NCBI GenBank assembly: GCA_903879825.1
Contig: CAIRND010000619.1
Span: forward strand, 1-40,504
From: an uncultured Geobacteraceae bacterium
GTDB lineage: Bacteria > Desulfobacterota > Desulfuromonadia > Geobacterales > Pseudopelobacteraceae
Length of the DNA stretch: 40,504 bases
Direction of reading: 5' to 3'
The notes beneath the pieces were generated by a model, which saw nothing but the letters and a program-made list of their open reading frames with translations, was not told where the DNA came from and did not search any database. Made by a program: the position numbers and the translations under genes. Below, in pieces: positions 1 to 8,000 of this stretch (the stretch's first letter is position 1; each line of letters starts with the position of its first letter).

Positions 1-282
1 ATTGAAGAGACACGAACGTATCCAACTTTTTCACCTGTCATTTTATCCCCCGCGAACCTACAGTCATCTAAAAGAGCCGCACAGGATACGGTATGCGACA
101 CTAACGCCTAAAAATCATTGAAACCGATCCCAATGTGGCAGTGGAAGTGTATAAAGTCAAGTAATACTTTAAGGTGTACCCTAAAAATGGCACCTTAACC
201 GCTTTCCCCAGGATAAGACCAATTTTCCGATTGACCCACTCTAATTCCGTATATATGGTAAACAAAAAGTAGGAGTCGATCT
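1..282. other. Left-edge non-coding stretch upstream of the ArsR-like gene
   Basis: I see no convincing gene here. A short plus-strand open run ends with a stop near 166 and could be the last codons of a decayed gene, but it matches nothing I can name. A possible promoter for the following regulator lies near 225-262 (TTGACC, then TATGGT at about 17 bases). Just before the start codon there is a GGAG ribosome-binding site at about 272-275. Confidence 0.4.
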
Positions 283-555
283 ATGTTATTTGATAAAGAG
301 AAGAAGTTTAATGTTGAAGCAGATGTTTTGAAAGTACTTGGTCACCCGATCCGCCTGAAGATTGTTGCAGGTCTCTGTACACGCGAGTGCAATGTAAAGC
401 ATATCTGGGAATGCCTCGGACTGCCTCAGGCAACGGTCTCTCAGCATTTGGCACTACTTAAAAACAAGGGAATAATTGAAGGCAAGCGTGATGGGGTGGA
501 AGTTCACTACAGTGTTATCAATGAATTCGCGAAAAGAATTATAAACTCGTTATGA
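283..555 (+). CDS. ArsR-family (winged helix-turn-helix) transcriptional regulator
   Basis: This 90-residue protein has the size and layout of an ArsR/SmtB regulator. Residues 12-30 match the first helices (VLKVLGHPIRLKIV). Residues 44-62 form the recognition helix-turn-helix (LGLPQATVSQHLALLKNKG), followed by a beta-wing ending HYSV. Family members bind operators as dimers and usually release DNA when metal or another ligand binds. Cysteines at 32, 36 and 44 sit around the helix where ArsR-type metal ligands occur, but the classic ELCVCDL motif is absent, so metal sensing is only possible. It is the only clear plus-strand regulator in the window. No target gene is adjacent. The start is supported by a GGAG site about eight bases upstream. 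Confidence 0.88.
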   Translation: MLFDKEKKFNVEADVLKVLGHPIRLKIVAGLCTRECNVKHIWECLGLPQATVSQHLALLKNKGIIEGKRDGVEVHYSVINEFAKRIINSL

Positions 556-1078
556 CCGATGACAGCAGATCGACGAGTCTGGAACTCTTACTTTTTTGCA
601 TGTCAGGCGATAGTCTGCTAAGTGGTTTGGAAAAGTGGACTCATGTTTAAAGTCATTCGAGAAGACACCGACCAGCACGGTGGCGTCTGTACATAGAAGC
701 CGACACCGGTACCCCCCTTGGCCTTCAAGGGATTACGGCGTTTTATCTAATATCAACTTTTAGGCAATAGCTTAGTTTTAAAAAACCTTTGACGTGGGGT
801 ATAAGCCAAGCAAAACATAGCCTTACTGAGTTTTTGTTGGGTCGGCTCGACGACGTTTAAAAAATAACCGCAGTTGCTCTTGCCGTAACGTTTTACATCG
901 TACATCCAAAAGAATCAGACTTTGTCTTACCATCCCCCCCCCAGATCTCCTACAGCAAAACCATCGTCAGGCTGACTATAATTAAAATATATACCTTGAT
1001 ATATTGGCACTGTGCTAATCGCAATCAGAGAGGCAGCATAAGCACTGGGTATTTTGACAAACGATAAGGAGGGACAAG
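556..1078. other. Poorly coding 0.5-kb stretch
   Basis: No intact gene is visible on either strand between the ArsR-like gene and the small ORF at 1079. One plus-strand frame (about 780-950) gives protein-like sequence interrupted by a stop, which suggests decayed coding DNA, but I cannot name it. A run of C residues lies near 933-941. The stretch 975-1010 is AT-rich and could hold the promoter of the small downstream ORF. Confidence 0.4.
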
Positions 1079-1246
1079 ATGATCGACGATAGAATTGCTC
1101 AAACGAAGCATCATCAGCATTGCGAAGTTAGGAAAAAGGTAAATCGTGGTGATATGGCCGGTGCGTACCAAGCTGATGTTGGGTATCTCCGGCTTATTGC
1201 AGACCTGAGACGCAAATTGAATACACCAATACGGGTTGGGTTTTGA
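1079..1246 (+). CDS. Possible small basic protein of unknown function (55 aa)
   Basis: An ATG at 1079 is preceded by a near-perfect Shine-Dalgarno sequence (AAGGAGGG at 1066-1073, about six bases away) and opens a 55-codon frame ending in TGA. The product is hydrophilic and rich in His, Arg and Lys, with one cysteine and no signal peptide or membrane segment. The mid-section (residues 24-47) could form an amphipathic helix. I do not recognise a family. The strong ribosome-binding site is the main support; a larger minus-strand frame overlaps the region but has no such site. It stands alone between a decayed stretch and the eroded tail of the receiver gene on the other strand. Confidence 0.45.
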   Translation: MIDDRIAQTKHHQHCEVRKKVNRGDMAGAYQADVGYLRLIADLRRKLNTPIRVGF

Positions 1247-1318
1247 GGTACAAGCGGGACGGAAACCATACATAGCTTTTCTGGTCTGTCAAAAGTTTAG
1301 ATTGGAGCAGCATGGCTA

Positions 1319-1582
1319 TTATTGCCCAACCGTCCAAAATGTAAAATCTGCCATTTCCTTCTTGCACTCAGATGGCATACACGGAATTTCATCAGCTGAA
1401 ATAGCCCCTATGGAACACTCAGTCAGATAAGCATCATGATCAGATTGAATCAACATATTCTCAATTATTTTATTTTGTTCTTCCGTGCAGGCAGGACACA
1501 TACCATGACTCAACAGAGCCTCAAAATGCTCACTGATAAAGGCATCGAAATGATGCCAGTTATTATGATCAACTCAGTTATT
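1319..1582 (-). pseudogene. Eroded C-terminal zinc-ribbon-like tail of the adjacent receiver gene
   Basis: Reading straight on in the frame of the receiver gene past its stop at 1583-1585, the sequence resumes as recognisable protein after a second stop (TGA at 1574-1576). It gives NNWHHFDAFISEHFEALLSHG, then a CPAC pair, and stays open to 1319. This matches a tail I know from deltaproteobacterial PAS and receiver proteins: a CxxC-K-K-I-R segment, an aromatic helix (YISEH), then SHG-x-CPxC. Here the first pair has become G and S (PIGMYS) and the two lysines have become a stop and N. The receiver therefore appears to have lost about 85 residues by point mutation. The last 60 codons could in principle be translated from a TTG at 1513, but no good ribosome site precedes it. 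Confidence 0.72.
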
Positions 1583-2077
1583 TTAGCTATACATCCCGAT
1601 GGGAATGATCCCCTCCAGTTGTTTTACTCGAGCAAGGGCCGCTTCCAGCATTTCTTTTTGGTGCACCATCTGGTTACGCTGTCTCTTTACAGTAGCATCA
1701 CGTTCTTTAAATTCGAGATGGTTGCGTACACGCTGTTTGAGAAGGGCTAAATCCACCGGCTTTGTTATATAGTCATTTCCGCCAATATTAAGCCCTTGCC
1801 GTGTGCCTTCATAGGTATCCAGAGCACTGATAAAAATAACGGGGATATCATCGAATTGGGCACAACCCCTGATGATCTTACAGACTTCGAAGCCATTGAG
1901 ATCCGGCATCATCACGTCAAGAAGTATCAGGTCGGGTGTATGTTTCTTAAGCATGCTGATGGCCTCGTACCCATCCTGCGCGGTAAGAATGTCATACACG
2001 TCCTTGAGTGCTGATGATAAAAGTTGAATATTGACAGGTTCGTCATCCACAACCAGTATGCTTAAACGTTTGTCCAT
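1583..2077 (-). CDS. Stand-alone response regulator receiver protein (truncated)
   Basis: This protein of about 164 residues is a CheY-like receiver with a coiled-coil tail. The acidic pair is in VVDDE (residues 11-12), the phospho-acceptor is D54 ([10 protein letters not shown]), the conserved switch residue is in FISALD, and K106 is in TKPVD. Residues 115-155 are a charged coiled coil ending VKQLEGIIPIGMYS. No DNA-binding or enzyme domain follows, because the former cysteine-rich tail lies behind a stop codon. The ATG at 2077 is preferred over one four codons upstream, because AAGGAGG abuts that upstream codon. Its receiver closely resembles the N-terminal receiver of the kinase at 2998-5028, suggesting local duplication. 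It probably exchanges phosphate with one of the nearby hybrid kinases; this is inference. Confidence 0.9.
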   Translation of the reverse strand: MDKRLSILVVDDEPVNIQLLSSALKDVYDILTAQDGYEAISMLKKHTPDLILLDVMMPDLNGFEVCKIIRGCAQFDDIPVIFISALDTYEGTRQGLNIGGNDYITKPVDLALLKQRVRNHLEFKERDATVKRQRNQMVHQKEMLEAALARVKQLEGIIPIGMYS

Positions 2078-2242
2078 AAGGCTTTTCATCCTCCTTATTT
2101 AGCGATTGCGCAAACGCCACGGTGACTGCCAGGCTCACTGCACAACGGGTGAACGCCGTGCGAAAAAGCTGTGACAACTCACTCAGCTCGCTAATTCTAC
2201 GTCGGTTTTTTGGGACTCGCTCTTATCGGCCTCTTTTAAACC

Positions 2243-2290
2243 ACAGTAGAGCCAATTTTGGCCGCTGTCTATTAGGGTAAACTCTTAGAA
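2243..2290 (-). promoter_or_regulatory. Promoter copy A with conserved upstream block
   Basis: On the minus strand a -35-like TAGACA (2266-2271) and a -10-like TACTGT (2243-2248) are separated by 17 bases. Directly upstream lies a 19-base block, plus-strand ttagggtaaactcttagaa (2272-2290). The same block occurs at 21704-21722 and 25531-25549 with one base different in each case, always in the same position relative to the -35 box. This copy is the weakest match to a sigma-70 promoter. It would drive the receiver gene starting at 2077 with a leader of about 160 bases. Confidence 0.6.
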
Positions 2291-2374
2291 GTTAATAGTA
2301 TCGATTTTGTCGAGAAGAATTTAGTGAGGGGGGAAGTGTGAATGTGGTCGGAAATATCGATAATCGCACGCGAA

Positions 2375-3013
2375 TCATTCTTCTGAATCATGTTCCATCA
2401 GTTCCGCGACGACCGCCCATCTGGCAAGAATTGCCACGTTTGAGGCACCCAGTTTATTCATTAAATTGTACCGGTGTGCCTCAATGGTCTTCACGGAGAC
2501 CACCATCTGTTCGGCAATTTCTCTGGATGTAGCACCTTTTCCAATCATCAGCAGAACACCCAGTTCTTTCCTGGTAATGTTCCTCGTGCGGAAGATAGCC
2601 TCTTCCTTCTGAAAAGCTGATGTGTCGTGCCGTTGTACAATTAACTCATGGCGTCGAATCCGGCCGATAACAGCAGCAAGCAGTTCATCGGCAGAAAATG
2701 GTTTGGGCAGATAGTCATCGGCTCCTTCTGTCATGCCACGGCGGATTTCGATGCGCTCCCCCAGAGCGGTCACGAAAATAAATGGAATACCAGCAAGTGC
2801 GTTATCACTCTTCAACGATTCCAAAACATAATAGCCATCGGTATCCGGCATCAAAACATCGCACAAAATCAGGTCCGGACGTTGTTTGCGAAGCAGGGCA
2901 AGACCAGATTGCCCATTCGAGGCGGATGAAACCGTAAATCCCTCCATCTGGAGAATTGTTTCCATCATCTCCATGTAAGTGGGATCGTCTTCTATAATCA
3001 ATATGGAGTACAT
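2375..3013 (-). CDS. NarL/FixJ-type response regulator (receiver plus LuxR DNA-binding domain)
   Basis: This 212-residue protein has a receiver at residues 1-120 with the acidic pair in IEDDP, phospho-acceptor D52 (LILCDVLMPD) and a lysine in PKPFS. A LuxR-type helix-turn-helix follows at about 148-205, including GATSREIAEQMVVSVKTIEAH. Such proteins are activated by aspartate phosphorylation and bind promoters as dimers. It is the last gene of a three-gene overlapping operon behind two sensor kinases, so it is the most likely transcriptional output of that system. The start overlaps the upstream gene by 16 bases and has AAGGAG eight bases before it. It is the only DNA-binding response regulator in the window, despite eight kinases. 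Confidence 0.93.
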   Translation of the reverse strand: MYSILIIEDDPTYMEMMETILQMEGFTVSSASNGQSGLALLRKQRPDLILCDVLMPDTDGYYVLESLKSDNALAGIPFIFVTALGERIEIRRGMTEGADDYLPKPFSADELLAAVIGRIRRHELIVQRHDTSAFQKEEAIFRTRNITRKELGVLLMIGKGATSREIAEQMVVSVKTIEAHRYNLMNKLGASNVAILARWAVVAELMEHDSEE

Positions 3014-5028
3014 GAAGTGATCTCCTTATTACCGCTCAGATTGTTATCAATCGGAATTTCAACCCGTATTGTGGTCCCTTCGCCAATTTTGCTGTTCAAC
3101 GATATGGTTCCGCCTATCAGTACCAATGATTCCTGAACAATAGAGAGGCCCAGGCCCAATCCTCGTCGATCTCCAATATTCTGGCAGCGATAGAACGCAT
3201 CAAATAACATCGTCAGGTCCTCTTCCGGAATGCCGATACCCTTGTCGCTGATCTTCAGATGCAACCGGTTATTTTCCCGATGGAGGTACAACGAAACGTA
3301 CCCTCCTGGCGGGGTATAGCGGAAGGAATTGGTCAACAAATTTTCAAGTATCCGCCTGAATAGCGTCTTGTCCAAAAGGATAATTCCGCAGTTTGGATCA
3401 ATCGTAACGTCAAAAACGTGTTTGGCGCCCCAAACCTGTACTATTTCTGCGGCTATAGACTGGCAGAACTCTTCAATGTTTAGAAGGTCAAGAGACTTGG
3501 ACGGTATGCTGGTTCCCGCCTGGATAAACATGATAATCGAGTTGAGCATAGTGCTTAATTGTCGCGCAGCACTCTGGATATGCTCATTCTGCTGGCTCCG
3601 CTTTTCCGGGGTCATACGATCCCAGTAGCGATCAATAATATCGGTGCAGCCGATCAGCAGGCCGAGAGGAGTCCGAAATTCGTGGGCTAACGTGCGCAGT
3701 AAGCGACTCATCGTGCTGTTGGCACTCTTGGTCTCTTCGAGAGCGTTCTGTAATTCATCCAGAATCCTTTTGCGCCAGGTTGTTTCCCGAATCGTGGCGA
3801 TAACCCCGATTATTTTACCATCAGCATCCCGTAAAGGGACACTCAGATCGGAGTTCCATCCCGTTTTTCCCGTTTCTGGAACCGAATAGGGGAAGTCCAT
3901 GGTGGTCGGCAGATCTCCGGCCAGAACCTTTTCCAGACGTTCTATCATGCCAGATGCCTCGACAAACGGGAATAATTCCGACGGATGTTTACCCAAAACT
4001 TTGTCGGCTGCCATTCCGCTCATTTGTTCCATAAAGGGGTTCCAGACCCGATAACGTAAGTTCAGGTCATAGACAATCACACCCTCCTGGGCGCTGTTTA
4101 TGATCTGTTCACTGAATTGGTTTGCTTCTCGCAGTTCCATTTCGGCCTGTTTAAGCTCTGTAATGTCGCGAATGCTTTCAATTACACCTGCAATATTGCC
4201 AGAGTCATCGTGCAGTGGCGAGGCCTTGGCAAAGACCCAGGCTCCCTTGTTTTTGTAGAGTGATTTGCAAAATACTTCTCCCATAAGGGCGTCGCCTGTA
4301 CGAGTAACCTTAGGATAGCAGACCCCTGCCTGCTCACTATTGCCCAAAACCAGATCCATCAAATTTGGCCGCACCTCTCCGTGAAATGGAATGGTGTAGG
4401 CGTTATCCTTTTTACCGAGCATCTCGGCGGCCGGAACACCGGTCATTTTCTCTATGGCGCGGTTCCAGATAATGACACGGCCTTCTTTATTAATAGCCAA
4501 CGTAGCGTCCGGTAAAAAATCAATAACATCTGATAACTGGTTCCGGCTTCTCCGTAATTCGGTCCTTGTCGACCGCAACTGCTCATTTATAAACTCCAGC
4601 TCTTTTTTTTGGAGTACAAGCAGATCTCGCTGTTCCTTTATCAGTGCATTACGCTCTTTCAAGTCAAGATGGTTGCGCACTCGCAGCTTGAGCAGGTCTA
4701 AATCGACTGGTTTTACCAGATAGTCAATACCGCCGGCATTAAGCCCGTGCCGTATAGCGTCATGGGTATCCAACGCACTGAGAAATATAACGGGGATATC
4801 TGAATAGACGGTATTGGCCTTGATTATTTTACAAACCTCGAAGCCATTAATATCCGGCATCATAGCATCAAGGAGAATCAAGTCAGGTGTATGCTCCTTA
4901 AGCTGACTGATGGCATCGTGCCCATTCAGCGCAGTAACTATGTCGTACGAATCTTTAAGCGCAGAGGAAATAAGTCGGATATTGACACGTTCATCATCCA
5001 CAACCAGTATTTTATGTCGTTTATTCAT
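2998..5028 (-). CDS. Receiver-PAS-PAS-histidine kinase (cytoplasmic)
   Basis: This 676-residue soluble protein starts with a receiver (residues 5-120, D54 and K106). A coiled coil (about 120-175) and two PAS domains (about 175-295 and 300-420) follow. The dimerisation/phospho-acceptor helix has H449 in LAHEFRTPLG. A complete HATPase_c domain follows, with the N box near LLTNSF and a G box DKGIGIPEED. There are no membrane segments or signal peptide. The order suggests it receives phosphate from the larger kinase encoded just upstream and modulates its own kinase, feeding the LuxR-type regulator encoded next. It overlaps the upstream gene by eight bases, with GAGGGA before its ATG. The first PAS is strikingly similar to the second PAS of the kinase at 16969-19269. 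The receiver resembles the protein at 1583-2077. Confidence 0.93.
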   Translation of the reverse strand: MNKRHKILVVDDERVNIRLISSALKDSYDIVTALNGHDAISQLKEHTPDLILLDAMMPDINGFEVCKIIKANTVYSDIPVIFLSALDTHDAIRHGLNAGGIDYLVKPVDLDLLKLRVRNHLDLKERNALIKEQRDLLVLQKKELEFINEQLRSTRTELRRSRNQLSDVIDFLPDATLAINKEGRVIIWNRAIEKMTGVPAAEMLGKKDNAYTIPFHGEVRPNLMDLVLGNSEQAGVCYPKVTRTGDALMGEVFCKSLYKNKGAWVFAKASPLHDDSGNIAGVIESIRDITELKQAEMELREANQFSEQIINSAQEGVIVYDLNLRYRVWNPFMEQMSGMAADKVLGKHPSELFPFVEASGMIERLEKVLAGDLPTTMDFPYSVPETGKTGWNSDLSVPLRDADGKIIGVIATIRETTWRKRILDELQNALEETKSANSTMSRLLRTLAHEFRTPLGLLIGCTDIIDRYWDRMTPEKRSQQNEHIQSAARQLSTMLNSIIMFIQAGTSIPSKSLDLLNIEEFCQSIAAEIVQVWGAKHVFDVTIDPNCGIILLDKTLFRRILENLLTNSFRYTPPGGYVSLYLHRENNRLHLKISDKGIGIPEEDLTMLFDAFYRCQNIGDRRGLGLGLSIVQESLVLIGGTISLNSKIGEGTTIRVEIPIDNNLSGNKEITSCTPY

Positions 5029-8000
5029 TAATTCCCTCGTTCACCATTGCCCCTATAACCCGCTTCATCTCACAAATGAGTTCCCTGCTTTCAAGAGGTT
5101 TGGAAAGATACCCGTCAAAGCCATTTTCCAGGAACCGTTCTTGATCTCCTCGTAACGAGTGGGCTGTCAGAACAATAACCGACTGGTGCAGTGAAGTTTT
5201 TATTTCTTTTCTGCGGATTTCCTTCAGGGCTTCTTCGCCGTCCATTACCGGCATCTGGATGTCCATCAACACAAGATCAAATGTGGCCTTCTCCAGAGCA
5301 GCAAGACATTCTCGACCATCGTAGACAGCATGCGCTTCGTGCCCAAGCTTTTTGAGAAGTGATAGACCAAAATTGACGCTGGTCTGATCGTCTTCGACAA
5401 GCAGTATCCGCAACGGAGGTCCATCCCAGAGCGCGGTAATTATCTGGGGGGAGTCAACAATCACATTCAAACTGTTGGATACTGTAAATGTAAGATTTAT
5501 CCTGAAACAGCTTCCAACTCCGACGGTGCTTTCAACGGAGAGGCTGCCGCCCATGAGTTCTGCCAGACGGTGACTGATGGCGAGACCGAGTCCGGTTCCC
5601 CCGTACTTACGACTTATGGAGCCATCTTCCTGGGTGAATGGTGTGAAAATGCGCTCCAAAAAGTCTCGAGAAATACCGATGCCGGTATCACGCACTGCTA
5701 TCTGTACAAACACTGAATTGTCATTTTGTTCAAGGAGTTGTGTCGAGACCGTAATCTCTCCCATGGGCGTGAACTTGATTGCATTACCCAGGATGTTAAG
5801 GAGAATTTGCTTGACCCGCATCTGGTCTCCCACAAGTATGTTGGGGATATCATCGTCAAGCTCAACATTCAGGCGTAGCCCTTTCCCCTGGGCTACCTGT
5901 CTTTGCATAATGGCAATTTCCTTGATGATTTGCTGTAGGCTGAAATCTGCTAATTCCGCTGTTAACTTTTCTGCCTCGATTTTGGAAAGATCAAGAATGT
6001 CGTTGATGAGGGAGAGCAGATTTTTACCGGACGATCTAAGGGAAGCAACATACTCGTGTTGCTCCTCGGTCAGGTCGGTCATTTCCAGAAGTTGAGTCAT
6101 ACCGTACAGGCCGTTCATGGGAGTGCGGATTTCATGGCTCATGTTGGCTAAAAACTCACTCTTTACGCGGCTGGCGGATTCGGCAGCCAGCTTTGCCTGT
6201 CTCAGCTCACCTTCAAGTTGTTTTAACGCACTGATATCCATGTGCTGTATTACGGCGTTCGTTATCTGTCCTTCAGAACCAAAAACCGGTGATATGGTTG
6301 TCTCAAGAATTGTCTGTGATCTGTTTTTTAGATGCATATTTGTGAGCAGAGAGGTGTCATAGGCAAGGGTAAAGCGTTCTGTCGTGCCTTTATCAAAGAC
6401 ATTCCGGACCTGACCCATAAACCCCTGTTTTTCAACCAGAGGGTCTTTGAAAATGTTATATATGCCAACAATTTCTCCGTCTGTAACATTGAGTTGATTT
6501 CTTAATGCTTGATTAGCCTTGAGGAGAGTGCCTTTGTCATCTGAAACCCACATGCTTACAGGGCTTTGTTCGATGATGCTTTCCTGAAATGCACTTGATT
6601 TCTGTAAGGCGTCCTCTATTCTTTTGCGGGTGGTGATGTCCGTAGCAATGCCCCCTATTATGAAGGTTTCACTCCCCTGTTCATGCAGGTTGGTTGAACG
6701 GTCGTTAAGCCATACCCAGCCCCCGTCAGCATGAAGGAAGCGGTATTCAAGATTGAACGGCATACCCGCTTTGAAGTATTCTATGGCCAATTTCACCTGT
6801 GGCAGATGGTCTGGATGTATCGATTCTTGCCAGCACATCGGATGTTCTAAAAGGTACTCTGGCGAATAACCAAGTACTGTTAGCGTTGCCGGTGAGAAGT
6901 AGATTCCACCATGTGCAGGGTCGAATGAATAGACAATGTCGGGCAGGACATTGATAAGATGGCGATACTTTTCTTCGCTTTCACGCAACTTGCGTTCTAT
7001 CCGCTGGCCCTCGGTGATATCCTGAATGAAACCCAATATTTTGACCGGATTTCCCTTCAGATCTCTTATCAGCCTGGCGATCGAATGTATTATCTTTTGA
7101 GGAGAGCCGTCTGCGGGGTTAACTGCAAATTCAAGATCGTATTGGCTCTCCTCACGTATCAGGTCTTCAAGCGCTTGATGAACACGCTCACGTTCTGGTA
7201 TGCAGGATTCGATGTTTGCTATGGGAAAAAAACCGGCAACTGAAGGAAAACCAAACAAGCGGAGTCCCTCGGCTGACCCCCAAATTTGGTCTGTTTCAAG
7301 GTTGTATATCCAGGAGCCGGTTTTGCCAACCTCCTGCGACAGAGACATCTGCTCTTCGCCTTCCCGAAGAGTTTCTTCCAACTGCTTGCGTTCGGTGATG
7401 TCAGTACATGAACCAATGTAGCCACTAAAAAGGCCTTGTTCGTACGTCGGAGTACCATTATCCAGTAACCAACGATATGTGCCGTCAAATCTTCGCAGGC
7501 GATATTCCATCGAGAACGGCTGACGGTTATCAAAGTTGGTTACATAGGTGTCAAGGCAACTATCAAAATCTTCCGGATGAACGCCTGCCGCCCAGCCGTT
7601 GCCGATTTCTTGCTCCAGTGTACGGCCGGTAAAATCAATCCACACCTTATTGAACCAGGTACAGAGTTTGTCCGTTCCTGAAATCCAGATCAGAACCGGG
7701 GCCGAATTGGCCATGCCTCTGAAGCGCTCCTCACTTTCTCTGAGCTTCCCTTCGATCATTTTGCGTTCGGAAATATCGCGGATTATATGCACCGCCCCTT
7801 CAAAAGTCCCGTCTTCTGCAAACAGTGGCGTAACGCTTATATGTAGGAACTTGTCCTGTTGCGGTTCATACATTTCTACAGAACATTCTTTCCGCTCCTT
7901 CAGACATTTGACGAGCATACACCCGTCACTCGGCTCGTTCAAGCCATGCATCAGGGAGAAGCACTTCATTCCGACCAACTCTTCATTGCTCATTCCAACG

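Noticed and set aside
148-180. Possible fourth copy of the shared promoter block, plus strand (ctttaaggtgtaccctaa)
   Set aside because: The match is partial, one base shorter, and no -35/-10 pair follows at the right spacing.
780-950. Protein-like plus-strand frame with one stop
   Set aside because: No family recognised, no start or ribosome site; noted only as possible decayed coding DNA.
990-1020. Possible sigma-54 promoter (ttggcactgtgct) before the small ORF
   Set aside because: The GG to GC distance does not fit the -24/-12 spacing.
1025-1273. 82-codon minus-strand open frame
   Set aside because: It lacks a ribosome site, reads as random composition and overlaps the better-supported small plus-strand ORF.
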